A stretch of DNA of 63,183 bases from Allobosea sp. ASV33 (GCF_016428755.1 NZ_JAELTI010000021.1:1-63183), one strand, 5' to 3'; positions 7,995 to 17,950 are shown, numbered from the stretch's first letter. Made by a program: numbers and translations. Notes: generated from the letters alone by a model not told the origin.

Positions 7995-9725
7995 ATGGAC
8001 GGGCGTGTGTACGACAAGTCGAGGCTGCCGAGCCGCCATGTGAGCGTCGGCCCGGCCAAGGCCCCGCACCGTTCATATTATTACGCGATGGGCATGACCG
8101 CGAAGCAGATCGCGCAGCCCTTCGTCGGCGTCGCCTCCTGCTGGAACGAGGCTGCCCCCTGCAACATCTCGCTGATGCGCCAGGCCCAGGCCGTGAAGAA
8201 GGGCGTCGCCTCCGCCGCCGGCACGCCGCGCGAGTTCTGCACCATCACCGTCACCGACGGCATCGCCATGGGCCACCAGGGCATGAAGTCGTCGCTCGCC
8301 TCGCGCGAGGTCATCGCCGATTCGGTCGAACTGACCATGCGCGGCCATTGCTACGATGCGCTGGTCGGCCTCGCCGGCTGCGACAAGTCGCTGCCCGGCA
8401 TGATGATGGCGATGGTGCGCCTCAACGTGCCTTCGATCTTCATCTATGGCGGCTCGATCCTGCCCGGCAATTTCAAGGGCCGTCCGGTCACCGTGCAGGA
8501 TGTGTTCGAGGCCGTCGGCAAGCATTCGGTCGGCGCGATGTCGGACGAGGACCTGAAGGAGCTCGAGGAAGTCGCTTGCCCCTCGGCCGGGTCCTGCGGC
8601 GCCCAGTTTACCGCCAACACCATGGCGACCGTCGCCGAGGCGATCGGCCTGGCGCTGCCCTATAGCTGCGGGGCGCCGGCGCCCTACGATGTCCGCGACA
8701 CCTTCTGCTACACCGCCGGCGAGATGGTGATGGAGCTGATCGCCCGGAACATCCGCCCGCGCGACATCGTCACCCGCAAGGCGCTGGAGAATGCCGCGAT
8801 GGTCGTCGCCGCCACCGGCGGCTCGACCAATGGCGCGCTGCACCTGCCGGCGATCGCGCATGAATGCGGCATCGATTTCGACCTGTTCGAGGTCGCCGAG
8901 ATCTTCAAGAAGACGCCCTATATCGCCGACCTGAAGCCGGGCGGAAAATACGTCGCCAAGGATATGTTCGAGGTCGGCGGCATCCCGCTGGTGATGAAGA
9001 GCCTGCTCGATGCTGGCTACTTGCACGGCGACTGCATGACCGTCACCGGCCGCACCATCGCCGAGAACATGGCTTCGGTGAAGTGGAACGACCAGCAGGA
9101 CGTGGTCTACCGCGCCGACAAGCCGATCACGGTCACCGGCGGCGTCGTCGGCCTGCAGGGCAATCTGGCGCCGGAAGGCGCGATCGTGAAGATCGCCGGC
9201 ATGCCGGAGGATCAGCTCGTCTTCACCGGCCCCGCCCTCTGCTTCGACCGCGAGGAAGACGCCTTCGAGGCGGTCAAGAACCGGACGTACAAGGAAGGCG
9301 ACGTGCTCGTCATCCGCTACGAGGGCCCCAAGGGCGGCCCCGGCATGCGCGAGATGCTGTCGACCACCGCCGCCCTTTACGGCCAGGGCATGGGCGACAA
9401 GGTCGCGCTCATCACCGACGGCCGATTCTCGGGCGCGACCCGGGGCTTCTGCGTCGGCCATGTCGGGCCTGAAGCCGCCGTCGGCGGCCCGATCGGCCTG
9501 ATCCGCGACGGCGACATCATCGAGCTCGACGCCATCACAGGAAAGCTCGCAGTCCGCCTTTCTGATGCCGAACTTGAAGCGCGTCGTAAGGACTGGAAAC
9601 CGCGGAAGACCGACTACAATTCCGGCGCGCTGTGGAAATACGCGCAGACGGTCGGCTCCGCCAAAGGCGGCGCCGTCACCCACCCAGGAGGGGCGGCCGA
9701 AACCCATTGCTATGCGGATATCTAG
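7995..9725 (+). CDS. ilvD: dihydroxy-acid dehydratase
   Basis: Converts 2,3-dihydroxy-isovalerate or -methylvalerate to the 2-oxo acids in branched-chain amino acid synthesis; a cytosolic Fe-S enzyme. The 576-residue product carries all expected signatures: [10 protein letters not shown], the Fe-S cysteine motif [26 protein letters not shown], the [11 protein letters not shown] loop and the C-terminal [12 protein letters not shown] motif. A GTG two codons upstream (7989) is an alternative start. The 288-nt leader (7707-7994) shows no clear riboswitch or leader peptide. The 3' end overlaps the next gene by 14 nt, implying co-transcription. Confidence 0.96.
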   Translation: MDGRVYDKSRLPSRHVSVGPAKAPHRSYYYAMGMTAKQIAQPFVGVASCWNEAAPCNISLMRQAQAVKKGVASAAGTPREFCTITVTDGIAMGHQGMKSSLASREVIADSVELTMRGHCYDALVGLAGCDKSLPGMMMAMVRLNVPSIFIYGGSILPGNFKGRPVTVQDVFEAVGKHSVGAMSDEDLKELEEVACPSAGSCGAQFTANTMATVAEAIGLALPYSCGAPAPYDVRDTFCYTAGEMVMELIARNIRPRDIVTRKALENAAMVVAATGGSTNGALHLPAIAHECGIDFDLFEVAEIFKKTPYIADLKPGGKYVAKDMFEVGGIPLVMKSLLDAGYLHGDCMTVTGRTIAENMASVKWNDQQDVVYRADKPITVTGGVVGLQGNLAPEGAIVKIAGMPEDQLVFTGPALCFDREEDAFEAVKNRTYKEGDVLVIRYEGPKGGPGMREMLSTTAALYGQGMGDKVALITDGRFSGATRGFCVGHVGPEAAVGGPIGLIRDGDIIELDAITGKLAVRLSDAELEARRKDWKPRKTDYNSGALWKYAQTVGSAKGGAVTHPGGAAETHCYADI

Positions 9726-10665
9726 CTCGATCATAGCTTGCCTGTTCCTGATGCTCGGCGGCCAGCAGGTCGTCCTGGCGCAGGACTTTTCAGGCGCGAA
9801 GCCGCTGCTGCCGCCGCGCGCCATTCCGGGCGGGGCGCTGCCGGAGCCGGAGGATTCCGTCCCGGGTGCTGGCGCCGCGACCGTTACTCCCGGCCCCGAT
9901 ACGCCGACCGCTCATACGGCGCTGCCCCTCGTGCCCTTCACCAGCGCGCGCGACGCGCTGAAGGCCTGGATGCGCGACTCGACCGCGGGCAACAAGGTAG
10001 GGGCCGTCCGCGCGCTCGAATACGCGGCGTCGCAGGGCCATCTCACGGCGCAGTACAAGCTCGGCCGGATGTATGCCGGCGGCGAAGGCGTTCCCGCCAA
10101 TGATCTCAAGGCCTTCGAGTATTTCTCGAAGATCGCCGACGAGAATGCCGATGCCATGCCCGGGACGGCCGATGCCCGGCTCGTCGGCAGCGCCTTCGTG
10201 GCGCTGGGCAACTATTTCTCGGACGGCATCAAGGGCAGCTATGTGAAGCCCAATCCCGACCGGGCCTTCGACATGTTCCACTATGCCGCCTCCTATTTCG
10301 GCGACCCGGACGGCCAGTACAACCTCGCCCGCCTCTACATGACCGGGCAGGGCGCCAGCCGCGATCCGCGCCAGGCGGCACGCTGGATGAAGCTCGCGGC
10401 CGAGAAGGGCCATGCGCCGGCCCGCGCCGCCTTCGGCGAGATGTTGCTGCGCGGCGGCGAGGGCGTGCCGCGCCAGCCGGTGCTGGGCCTGATGTGGCTC
10501 GCCATGGCCCGCGAGGGCGCCGATCCGGCCCGCGAGGCCTGGATCATCGAGCGGCATGACATCGCCTTCGCAGCCGCCTCGGCCAACGACCGTTCAGCGG
10601 CATTGGCCCTGATCGAACGCCAGCATCTGGTCAACTCGCGCAACGGTGCCGCGCCTCAGAACTGA
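9712..10665 (+). CDS. exoR: Sel1-repeat periplasmic protein, ExoR-like regulator
   Basis: A 317-residue protein with a signal peptide ([20 protein letters not shown], cleavage near AQA/Q at about 23), a Pro/Ala-rich linker and then three or four Sel1/TPR-like repeats ([60 protein letters not shown]). From residue 80 onward the order of repeats and the ending (AIAxA-type, [11 protein letters not shown]) resemble Rhizobium/Agrobacterium ExoR, the periplasmic inhibitor of the ExoS-ChvI two-component system. This was judged from memory of that family, so a generic Sel1 protein remains possible. It overlaps ilvD by 14 nt. The nearest GGAGG (9687-9691) is about 20 nt from the ATG, unusually far. 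Confidence 0.7.
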   Translation: MRISSSIIACLFLMLGGQQVVLAQDFSGAKPLLPPRAIPGGALPEPEDSVPGAGAATVTPGPDTPTAHTALPLVPFTSARDALKAWMRDSTAGNKVGAVRALEYAASQGHLTAQYKLGRMYAGGEGVPANDLKAFEYFSKIADENADAMPGTADARLVGSAFVALGNYFSDGIKGSYVKPNPDRAFDMFHYAASYFGDPDGQYNLARLYMTGQGASRDPRQAARWMKLAAEKGHAPARAAFGEMLLRGGEGVPRQPVLGLMWLAMAREGADPAREAWIIERHDIAFAAASANDRSAALALIERQHLVNSRNGAAPQN

Positions 10666-10675
10666 GGCGAGTAGG

Positions 10676-10758
10676 CGTCATTCTCGGGCTTGACCCGAGA
10701 ATCTCATGACGAGAGAGCACTGGGTTCCGAGATGCTCGGGTCGAGCCCGAGCATGACG
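10676..10758. repeat. palindromic repeat, double-hairpin type
   Basis: Same family as 6849-6940. Left hairpin ATTCTCGGG-cttga-CCCGAGAAT, right hairpin ATGCTCGGG-tcgag-CCCGAGCAT, with outer CGTCAT/ATGACG ends. Relative to the copy at 6849 the two hairpin types are swapped left for right. It fills the gap between the convergent exoR-like and xth genes (stops at 10665 and 10774) and may terminate both. Confidence 0.78.
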
Positions 10759-10773
10759 GCTTCCTTGTAGGCC

Positions 10774-11553
10774 TCAATGCAAGTCGATCATCACCGGGAC
10801 ATGGTCCGAGGGCTTCTCCCAGCCGCGGACATGCTTGGCGATCTTCACGCCCGAAAGCCTGTCCGCCGCCTGCGGCGAGAGCAGGAGGTGGTCGATGCGG
10901 ATGCCGTTGTTCCGCTGCCAGGCGCCGGCCTGATAGTCCCAGAATGTATAGAGCCCGGATGCGTCGGTCGTGCTGCGCAGGGCCTCGGTCAGGCCGAGGT
11001 TCAGGAGCCCGCGGAAGGCTGCGCGCGTCTGCGGCAGGAACAGCGCATCGCTGACCCAGGCGGCCGGGTCGCGGGCGTCGCGCGGCTCGGGAATGACATT
11101 GTAGTCGCCGGCCAGCACCAGCGGCTCCTCATGCTCCATCAGCATCCGCGCATGGGCGGTCAGGCGATGCATCCAGCCGAGCTTGTAGGGGTATTTCTCG
11201 GTATTGGGCGGGTTGCCGTTGGGCAGGTAGATCGAGGCGACGCGGACCACGCCGTCGCCGAGCGGCAGCACGCCCTCCAGATAGCGCGCCTGCTCGTCGC
11301 CATCGTCGCCCGGCAAGCCGCGCCGGACATCCTCCAGCCGCGAGCGGCTCAGGATCGCGACGCCGTTGAAGGTCTTCTGCCCGTGCGTCTCGACCTGCCA
11401 GCCGGCGGCCTCGATCTCGGCGCGCGGGAAATCGGCGTCCACGCACTTGATCTCCTGCAGGCAGAGCGCATCGGGCTCGGCCTCTTTCAGAAAATCGAGG
11501 AGATGGCCGAGGCGCTGCCTGACCGAATTGACGTTCCAGGTGGCGATCCGCAC
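10774..11553 (-). CDS. xth: exodeoxyribonuclease III (AP endonuclease)
   Basis: Base-excision repair nuclease of the endonuclease/exonuclease/phosphatase fold; cuts at abasic sites and degrades 3' ends. The 259-residue product shows the family motifs in order: IATWNVNSVRQR (N-terminal metal-site Asn), LCLQEIKC (metal-binding Glu, about residue 34), LAGDYNVIPEPRDARDP (catalytic Asp/Asn), IRIDHLL and the terminal PSDHVPV catalytic Asp-His. The start is taken as a GTG at 11553 giving VRIATWNVNS. A longer ATG form from 11610 would put 19 unconserved residues before the first strand. Confidence 0.93.
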   Translation of the reverse strand: MRIATWNVNSVRQRLGHLLDFLKEAEPDALCLQEIKCVDADFPRAEIEAAGWQVETHGQKTFNGVAILSRSRLEDVRRGLPGDDGDEQARYLEGVLPLGDGVVRVASIYLPNGNPPNTEKYPYKLGWMHRLTAHARMLMEHEEPLVLAGDYNVIPEPRDARDPAAWVSDALFLPQTRAAFRGLLNLGLTEALRSTTDASGLYTFWDYQAGAWQRNNGIRIDHLLLSPQAADRLSGVKIAKHVRGWEKPSDHVPVMIDLH

Positions 11554-11619
11554 GAGACGCTCCGATTCAGACGAGCTGCAGGATAAGCGGCACGGTGGCG
11601 GCCAAGGCAAGACCGCAAA

Positions 11620-11650
11620 CGAAAAACTCCCCGCATGGCTGCGGGGAGTC
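11620..11650 (-). terminator. Rho-independent terminator of the BA14K gene
   Basis: A perfect 9-bp stem, ACTCCCCGC (11626-11634) with GCGGGGAGT (11641-11649), and a 6-nt loop. On the minus strand it is followed directly by a run of T (TTTTTC, from AAAAA at 11622-11626 on plus). It lies about 30 nt after the BA14K stop. Confidence 0.82.
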
Positions 11651-11679
11651 CTTGTCTGCGATCGCTCTGTCGCCTGCTG

Positions 11680-12123
11680 TCAGGGGCAGGCGCGGACGAC
11701 GCCGCCAGCGGCGATATATGTTCCGGTCTCCGGGTTGTAGCTGCGGAAGCGGCGCGAGCAGTAGGCGACGGCATCGGTATCCTCGACGCTGTAGCCATAG
11801 GCGCGCGGCACCGGCCGGGCATAGACCACCGGCGGCGCGACATAGACCGGCTCCGGCTCGTAATAGACGGCCGGCGGCGGGGCGGCCAATGCGCCGGCGG
11901 CGAGCGCGCCGCCGAGGATGCCGGCCGCGATGCCGGCGCCGACCGCGGGACCCCGGCGATAATAGCCGTAGCGGCGATAGTACTGCACGTTCTGGACGAG
12001 ATCGCTGCCGGGCCGTGCGGTCGCGACGGCAGAGGCCGCGGGCGCCAGCGGGGCAGCCGAGGCCGGAAGGGCGAGTAGGGCACCGCCGGCAAGGGCGGCA
12101 GCGACGGCGAGCGTCCTGATCAT
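11680..12123 (-). CDS. BA14K family protein
   Basis: A 147-residue exported protein with an Ala/Leu signal peptide (about residues 1-23, LPASAAP). A Gly/Ala-rich hydrophobic segment (GAGIAAGILGGALAAGALAA) comes next, then a Tyr/Pro/Val-rich stretch. The C-terminal BA14K signature reads AYCSRRFRSYNPETGTYIA. Family members in Rhizobiales are small envelope proteins named after a Brucella immunogenic antigen, with lectin-like properties reported; the role here is unknown. It is monocistronic with its own terminator. The 244-nt gap to the next gene (12124-12367) holds no further gene. Confidence 0.85.
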   Translation of the reverse strand: MIRTLAVAAALAGGALLALPASAAPLAPAASAVATARPGSDLVQNVQYYRRYGYYRRGPAVGAGIAAGILGGALAAGALAAPPPAVYYEPEPVYVAPPVVYARPVPRAYGYSVEDTDAVAYCSRRFRSYNPETGTYIAAGGVVRACP

Positions 12124-12367
12124 GTCGAAACTCCTCTGCGAGACCTAGCGAGCGGAACTCCGCATGTTCCCCCGTTTGGATTCGAATGTAGCGGTCCCGT
12201 GACCACAGGGGAAGCTAGCAGTCAATCCGGGCATAAATAGGCCGTCACGCTGCCGTCGCTTTTGCCCGCGAAAGCAACGCAAAGGCTGCTTGCACAGACG
12301 GGATTTCCCCTCCATCTAGCGTTGCATCCGCCAATCGACATGTTTTCAGAAGGATCGGAACCCGACC

Positions 12368-12934
12368 ATGGCGCAACCGCGCGACCCGTCCGCCCAACTG
12401 GGCCCGATGAAGCCGCTGCCGGCCCTGATCTTCAGCTCGCGCTGGCTGCAGCTGCCGCTCTATATCGGCCTCATCGTGGCGCAATGCGTCTATGTCTTCC
12501 TGTTCCTCAAGGAACTCTGGCACCTCGTCACCCACGCCTTCGATTTCAGCGAGCAGCAGATCATGCTGGTCGTGCTCGGGCTGATCGATGTGGTGATGAT
12601 CTCGAACCTGCTGATCATGGTCATCGTCGGCGGCTACGAGACCTTCGTCTCGCGTCTGCGGCTCGAGGGCCATCCCGACCAGCCGGAATGGCTGAGCCAC
12701 GTCAACGCCAGCGTACTCAAGATCAAGCTCGCCATGGCGATCATCGGCATCTCGTCGATCCATCTGCTCAGGACCTTCATCGAGGCCGGCAATATCGGCG
12801 GGCTCGGCCGGACGACGAACTACACCGAATCCGGCGTGCTGCTGCAGACGCTGATCCATGTCGTCTTCATCCTCTCGGCCATCGGCATCGCCTGGGTCGA
12901 CCGGATGACGGCGCACCCCAGCAAGGCGCATTGA
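12368..12934 (+). CDS. UPF0114 / YqhA-family inner membrane protein
   Basis: A 188-residue protein of the TIGR00645/UPF0114 family, found widely in proteobacteria with no assigned reaction. Three to four membrane segments are visible: about residues 30-50, 62-90 (VLGLIDVVMISNLLIMVIVG), 120-138 and 158-175. The family-typical SRLRLEGHPDQPEWL loop follows the second segment. An AAGGA-type ribosome site lies a little upstream of the ATG. A strong terminator 20 nt after the stop makes it monocistronic. Confidence 0.88.
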   Translation: MAQPRDPSAQLGPMKPLPALIFSSRWLQLPLYIGLIVAQCVYVFLFLKELWHLVTHAFDFSEQQIMLVVLGLIDVVMISNLLIMVIVGGYETFVSRLRLEGHPDQPEWLSHVNASVLKIKLAMAIIGISSIHLLRTFIEAGNIGGLGRTTNYTESGVLLQTLIHVVFILSAIGIAWVDRMTAHPSKAH

Positions 12935-12955
12935 TTAAGGCTCGCTGAAACACAA

Positions 12956-12983
12956 ACGCCCCGCCTGACCGGCGGGGCGTTTT
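12956..12983. terminator. bidirectional Rho-independent terminator
   Basis: A perfect 10-bp stem, ACGCCCCGCC (12956-12965) with GGCGGGGCGT (12971-12980), 5-nt loop, flanked by AAA on the left and TTTT on the right. It lies between the convergent UPF0114 gene (stop 12934) and trpE (stop 13008) and can serve both. Confidence 0.88.
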
Positions 12984-13007
12984 GCATTCGGGCCGTCCCC
13001 GTGGGGC

Positions 13008-14522
13008 TTACTGGCCGCGCCCGGTGCGGGCGGCGAACCGGATCGCTTCCTCGGCGGCCCGGAACAGGGCCTTGGCCTTGTTGATGCACTCCTCCTGCTC
13101 GGAGGCCGGGTTCGAATCGTAGACGATGCCGGCGCCGGCCTGGACGTGCATGCGCCCGTCTTTGACCACCGCCGTGCGCAGCACGATGCAGGTATCCATC
13201 TCGCCATTGGCACCGAAATAGCCGATGCAGCCGGCATAGGCGCCGCGCGCATCGCGCTCCAGCTCGTCGATGATCTCCATCGCCCGGACCTTCGGCGCGC
13301 CCGAGACCGTCCCGGCCGGGAAGCCGGCGATCAGGGCGCCGAGCGAATCATGCTTCGGGTCGATCCTGCCTTCGACGTTCGAGACGATGTGCATCACCTG
13401 GCTATAGCGCTCGATGAAGAACGAATCGGTGACCTTGACCGTGCCGATCTCGGCGACGCGGCCGACATCGTTGCGCCCGAGATCGAGCAGCATCAGGTGC
13501 TCGGCGCGTTCCTTCGGATCGGCCAGCAGTTCCTCGGCCAGGGCATTGTCCTCGGCCTCGGTCGCGCCGCGCCGCCGCGTCCCGGCGATCGGCCGGATCG
13601 TGACCGTGTCGTCGCGCAGGCGCACCAGGATCTCGGGGCTCGAGCAGACGATCTGGAAATCGCCGAAGTCGAGATAGCAGAGGAAGGGCGCCGGATTAAC
13701 CCGCCGCAGCGCCCGGTAGAGCGCGAAGGGCGGCAGTGCGAACGGCGCCTCGAAGCGCTGCGACAACACGACCTGGAAGATGTCGCCAGCGCGGATGTAT
13801 TCCTTCGCCTTGTCGACCATCTCCAGATACTCGGCTTCGCTCGTGTTAGAGGTGGTGACCGGCTCGGGCAGGTTGGCGATGTCGATCTCGGCCTCGGCGG
13901 GGAGGGCGCCTTCCAGCGCCTGCACCACGGCGTCCAGACGCTCCTGCGCCCGCTCATAGGCATGGCGCGCGCCGACGCCGGGCATGTGCCGGACGGGCGT
14001 CACGACATGGATCTCGTCGCGCACCGAGTCGAACACCACCATCAGCGTCGGCCGCGTCAGGATGGCGTCGGGCACGCCGGTGCCGGTTTCCTTCGGTTCC
14101 GGCAGGCGCTCCATCAGGCGCACCATGTCGTAGCCGAGATAGCCGAACACGCCGGACGCCATCGGCGGCAGCCCCTCGGCTTCCGGAATAGCGCTTTCTT
14201 CCAGCAGCGCGCGCAGGCTTTCGAAGGCCGGGCGCGGATCGTCGAGGAAGGTCTCGCCCAAAGCCGTCCGGCAGAGCGAGGCCTGCCCGTGATGGCAGCG
14301 CCAGATCAGGTCGGGCTCCAGCCCGATCATCGAATAGCGGCCGCGCACGGAGCCGCCCTCGACGGATTCGAGCAGGAAGGCCGGGCCGGTCGTGGCATGG
14401 CGCAGCTTCAGGAAGGCGGCGACCGGCGTCTCGCAATCGCCGACCAGCACCTGCCGCAGCAATTGCGGCGCGCCGGTCTCGTAGATCTGCGCGAAGCGCT
14501 CGAAATCCGGAAGCGGCTGCAT
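13008..14522 (-). CDS. trpE: anthranilate synthase component I
   Basis: Chorismate-binding subunit that makes anthranilate with TrpG glutamine amidotransferase; first step of tryptophan synthesis. The 504-residue product has the N-terminal regulatory domain (LLESVEGGSVRGRYSMIG, with the Ser region tied to tryptophan feedback). The C-terminal chorismate-binding domain shows IRPIAGTRRRG, LMLLDLGRNDVGRVA and GFPAGTVSGAPKVRAMEII. It is not fused to TrpG, unlike the TrpE(G) of several rhizobia. The ATG at 14522 lies 2 nt after the ppiD stop, so it is co-transcribed with ppiD and has no room for its own attenuator leader. Confidence 0.95.
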   Translation of the reverse strand: MQPLPDFERFAQIYETGAPQLLRQVLVGDCETPVAAFLKLRHATTGPAFLLESVEGGSVRGRYSMIGLEPDLIWRCHHGQASLCRTALGETFLDDPRPAFESLRALLEESAIPEAEGLPPMASGVFGYLGYDMVRLMERLPEPKETGTGVPDAILTRPTLMVVFDSVRDEIHVVTPVRHMPGVGARHAYERAQERLDAVVQALEGALPAEAEIDIANLPEPVTTSNTSEAEYLEMVDKAKEYIRAGDIFQVVLSQRFEAPFALPPFALYRALRRVNPAPFLCYLDFGDFQIVCSSPEILVRLRDDTVTIRPIAGTRRRGATEAEDNALAEELLADPKERAEHLMLLDLGRNDVGRVAEIGTVKVTDSFFIERYSQVMHIVSNVEGRIDPKHDSLGALIAGFPAGTVSGAPKVRAMEIIDELERDARGAYAGCIGYFGANGEMDTCIVLRTAVVKDGRMHVQAGAGIVYDSNPASEQEECINKAKALFRAAEEAIRFAARTGRGQ

Positions 14523-14524
14523 CG

Positions 14525-16438
14525 TCAGTTCTGCGCCCCGCCTGTCGCGTTGCGGAAGGCGGCCTCGTTGATGCTGACGCCGAGCTCGGCCTGCCGCTTC
14601 GCGACATATTGCAGCATGATGTCCTCGCCGACGCTTTGCGAGAGCAGGCGCTCGAAATTGCCGGCTTCCTGCGTCGTGCGGACATAAGGCGCGACGGTCG
14701 CCGAATCGACCTTGAACAGGATGCGCCCGCCATCCGGCGTGGCGGCGGAACCGCTCTTGCCAGCGGCGGTGCCGAAGACCTGGGCGACGACCGTGCCCGG
14801 CAGTTCGGGGCGCTGGTCCTGCCGGCCGAGATCGGCGGCGGTCTCGATGGTCAGCCCGGCCGAAGCCGCGACCACGTCGAAGCTCTCGCCCTTGTCGAGC
14901 CGCTCGCTGAGCTCGCGCGCCTTGGCCGAGAGCTTCGCGGACGTCTCGTCGGCGCGCCACTGCGTCTCGACCTCGGCCTTGACCTCGTCGAAGCTCCGCT
15001 CGCGTGCGGGATCGATCTTGGTGATGTCGAACCAGACATAGCCGGTGTCGCGGGGCAGGCGGATCGCCTCGTTGTCGACGCCGATATCCGAGCGGAAGAT
15101 CGCCTGCAGCGTCGGGTCGCCGCCCGGCAGCGCCTCTTCGCGCGAGCCGTCGGGCTTGCCGAGGCCGGCATTCATCGGGCCGGCCATGCGCAGCTTCAGG
15201 TCGAGGTCCTTGGCGATCTCGGCAAGCGGCTTGGCGGAGGCGCGCTGGTCCTCGATCTTGTCGTGGAGCTCGGTGACCTGGGTGGCGGCGCGGCTCGTCG
15301 CCAGCTCCTGCTTCACCTCGGCCGCGACCTCCTCGAACGGGCGCACATGCGCGCCGTCGACCTTGGTCACGCGCAGCAGCACCGTGCCGAAGGCGCCCTT
15401 GACCGGCGCGCTGACGGCGCCTTCCTCGAGCCCGAAGGCGGCGTCGCGCACGACGGGGTCGACCATCTGCGCGCGGGTGAAGGTGCCCAGCGTCAGGTCG
15501 TTGAAGGCGACGTTCCGCTCGGTCGCGATCTCGTCGAAGGTTTCACCGCCGTCGATCTTGGCCTTGGCGGCCTTGGCGTCCTCTTCGTTCGGGAACAGGA
15601 TCTGCTGCACGGTGCGCGTCTCGACCGTGGTGAAGCGCTGGGCCTTCGTCGCCTCGTAGCGCGCCTTGGCCTCTTCGTCGCTGATCTTGGCGGGATCGGC
15701 GAGCGTCTCCGCGGTGATCGAGAGGATGGCGGCCGTCCGGTATTCCGGCGCGCGGAAGGCGATCTTGCGGTCGTTGAAGAAGGTCTTGAGCTGGTCCTCG
15801 CTGGGCGCCGCGATCTCGCCGGCGGCGCTGGCGGGCATGCGGGCGAACGTGATCGAGCGCTTCTCGTTGCGCAGGCGGCTGCCGATCTCCTGCAGCGCGA
15901 CCGGCGCGGTCAGCGCTCCGACGACCATCTCCGAGAGCTGCTGGCGCAGGATCGTCGAGCGCTGGAGTGCGACATAGCTCTGCTCGGTATAGCCGTTCGA
16001 GCGCAGCAACTCGTTGAAGCGGGCCGGCGAGAACTGGCCGGCGGCGTCGCGGAAGACCTGGTCGTCGAAGATCAGGTTGCGAATGGTGTCGTCGGAGACG
16101 GCGAGCCGCATGCCCTGCGCCGTCTGGTCGAGCGTCGACTCGGTGAGCAGGCGGGAGAGCACCTGCCGGTCGAGGCCGAGCGCACGCGCCATCTCCGGCG
16201 AGATCTGCCGGCGCTGCTGGCGGATCAGGTTCTGGATCTCGTTCTGATAGGCCGTCCGCATCTGCTCGACGCCGATCTCGGCCTTGCCGATCTTGGCGAC
16301 CTCGTTGCGGCCATAGCCGCGGAAGATGTCGCCGACGCCCCAGATCGCGAAGGCGAGGATCAGGACGCCGAACAGGACACTGATGACGAGCTTGCCGAGC
16401 AAACCCTGACTCGCCTTGCGGATGCCCTGCATCATCAT
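14525..16438 (-). CDS. ppiD: PpiD-like peptidylprolyl isomerase (SurN + PPIC)
   Basis: A 637-residue membrane-anchored periplasmic folding factor. One membrane helix near the N terminus (about residues 13-35, [20 protein letters not shown]) is followed by a SurA N-like chaperone domain (about 40-220). A parvulin (PPIC) rotamase domain (about 250-370, with [20 protein letters not shown]) and a long C-terminal chaperone segment complete it. Three ATGs in a row (16438, 16435, 16432) open the gene; 16438 is used. It heads a minus-strand unit with trpE and is divergent from tpiA across 188 nt. A coupling of the two jobs is not implied. Confidence 0.9.
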   Translation of the reverse strand: MMMQGIRKASQGLLGKLVISVLFGVLILAFAIWGVGDIFRGYGRNEVAKIGKAEIGVEQMRTAYQNEIQNLIRQQRRQISPEMARALGLDRQVLSRLLTESTLDQTAQGMRLAVSDDTIRNLIFDDQVFRDAAGQFSPARFNELLRSNGYTEQSYVALQRSTILRQQLSEMVVGALTAPVALQEIGSRLRNEKRSITFARMPASAAGEIAAPSEDQLKTFFNDRKIAFRAPEYRTAAILSITAETLADPAKISDEEAKARYEATKAQRFTTVETRTVQQILFPNEEDAKAAKAKIDGGETFDEIATERNVAFNDLTLGTFTRAQMVDPVVRDAAFGLEEGAVSAPVKGAFGTVLLRVTKVDGAHVRPFEEVAAEVKQELATSRAATQVTELHDKIEDQRASAKPLAEIAKDLDLKLRMAGPMNAGLGKPDGSREEALPGGDPTLQAIFRSDIGVDNEAIRLPRDTGYVWFDITKIDPARERSFDEVKAEVETQWRADETSAKLSAKARELSERLDKGESFDVVAASAGLTIETAADLGRQDQRPELPGTVVAQVFGTAAGKSGSAATPDGGRILFKVDSATVAPYVRTTQEAGNFERLLSQSVGEDIMLQYVAKRQAELGVSINEAAFRNATGGAQN

Positions 16439-16626
16439 GGAAGCTGTCTTTCCCTGAACCTGTTCGTGGCGCGGAAACATGCCCGCACGCGTATTTTCCG
16501 GCGCTGCTTATAGGAACCGGCGGCGAAAGCCGCAATCGCCGTCGCGCTTCCGTGCGCAGTTGCACGCGATTGCGGCGCCGGCCGGGCGTTGCTAGAGCCG
16601 GGGCAGCGAATTTTCGGAGGATCGAC

Positions 16627-17391
16627 GTGACGCGCAGCATCAAGCCGCTGGTGGCGGGCAACTGGAAGATGAACGGGCTGAAAGCCGACCTCGCCATCGC
16701 GGCCGAGGTGGCCAGGGGCTACGACGCCGCGCTGAAGCCGGCCGTCGACCTCGCCATCTGCCCGCCCGCCAGCCTGCTGTTCACGGCGACCGCGGCGCTG
16801 ATCGGCTCGCGCATCGCGACCGGCGGGCAGGATTGCAGCACGCAAAGCTCCGGCGCCTTCACCGGCGAAATCTCCGCCGCGATGCTTGCCGACGCCGGCG
16901 CAAGCTTCTGCATCGTCGGCCATTCCGAGCGCCGCACGCTGCATGGCGAGACCAATGCCACGGTCAAGGCCAAGGCCGAAGCCGCGCAGAAGGCGCTGCT
17001 GGTGCCGATCGTCTGCGTCGGCGAGACCAGGGACGAGCGCGAGGCCGGCAAGGCGCTTGCCGTCGTCAAGAAGCAGTTGCGCGGCTCCGTGCCCGAGGGC
17101 GCGACGCCCGCGACGCTCGTCGTCGCCTATGAGCCGGTCTGGGCGATCGGCACCGGCCTGACGCCGACCGCGGCCGATGTTGCCGAGATGCATGCGGCGA
17201 TCCGCGCCGAGCTCGGCCGCCTGCTCGGCAAGCAGGCCGCTGCCGGCGTGCGCCTGCTCTATGGCGGCTCGGTGAAGCCCTCGAACGCCGCCGAATTGAT
17301 GAATGTCGCCAATGTCGACGGCGCGCTCGTCGGCGGCGCCAGCCTCAAGGCCGAGGAATTCCTGGCGATCGCCCGGGCCTGTTCCATCTGA
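16627..17391 (+). CDS. tpiA: triose-phosphate isomerase
   Basis: Interconverts dihydroxyacetone phosphate and glyceraldehyde 3-phosphate in glycolysis. The 254-residue TIM barrel has GNWKMNG (substrate Lys), the catalytic His region [13 protein letters not shown], catalytic Glu in [12 protein letters not shown], and the phosphate loop [15 protein letters not shown]. The start is a GTG at 16627, 8 nt after a GGAGG (16615-16619). The ATG at 16552 would prepend an Arg-rich non-family stretch. It is followed by secG and pyrG in the order usual for Rhizobiales. Confidence 0.96.
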   Translation: MTRSIKPLVAGNWKMNGLKADLAIAAEVARGYDAALKPAVDLAICPPASLLFTATAALIGSRIATGGQDCSTQSSGAFTGEISAAMLADAGASFCIVGHSERRTLHGETNATVKAKAEAAQKALLVPIVCVGETRDEREAGKALAVVKKQLRGSVPEGATPATLVVAYEPVWAIGTGLTPTAADVAEMHAAIRAELGRLLGKQAAAGVRLLYGGSVKPSNAAELMNVANVDGALVGGASLKAEEFLAIARACSI

Positions 17392-17536
17392 ACACGCATT
17401 GCGTGAATAGGCCGGCGCGCAGGGGTGGCGCTGCCGGTCCACGCATGTTATGTGCCGCGCCGAATTCGCCTCGATCTTCGAGGAGGAGCGGGTGGCCCTT
17501 GGCGGCGGCCCGCGCCATGCCCATTTTCGTGAGACC

Positions 17537-17950
17537 ATGCAGAACGTTCTCATCGTCATCCACCTGATCATCGTCGTCGCGCTCGTCGGCGTCGTGCTGC
17601 TGCAGCGCTCCGAAGGCGGCGGCCTCGGCATGGGCTCCGGTGGCGGAGGCGGCGTCGGCGGCTTTATGACCGGCCGCGGCCAGGCCAATGCCCTGACCCG
17701 CGCTACCGCGATTCTCGCCGGCCTGTTCTTCCTGACCTCGATCGTGCTGGCCGTGATGGCGACGCGCGGCCGCGTGCAGCGCTCGATCATCGACGGCGCG
17801 CCTGCGACCTCCGCCCCGGCCACGCCTGGCGCGCCTGCGGGTCCGAGCGCCCCGAATGCCGGCGGCGTCCTCGATCAGCTGCGCCAGATGCAGAACCAGA
17901 ATCAGGGCGGCGCCCAGCCGCCGACGCCGCCAGCGGCGCCGCAGCAGTAA
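17537..17950 (+). CDS. secG: preprotein translocase subunit SecG
   Basis: Small accessory subunit of the SecYEG channel. The 137-residue product has two membrane helices (about residues 3-23, VLIVIHLIIVVALVGVVLLQ, and 53-74). The conserved link between them is RSEGGGLGMGSGGGGGVGGF. A Pro/Ala/Gln-rich cytoplasmic or periplasmic tail ends in PPAAPQQ. The ATG at 17537 (MQNVLIV) is preferred over the in-frame start at 17450. Two terminators follow directly. Confidence 0.92.
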   Translation: MQNVLIVIHLIIVVALVGVVLLQRSEGGGLGMGSGGGGGVGGFMTGRGQANALTRATAILAGLFFLTSIVLAVMATRGRVQRSIIDGAPATSAPATPGAPAGPSAPNAGGVLDQLRQMQNQNQGGAQPPTPPAAPQQ

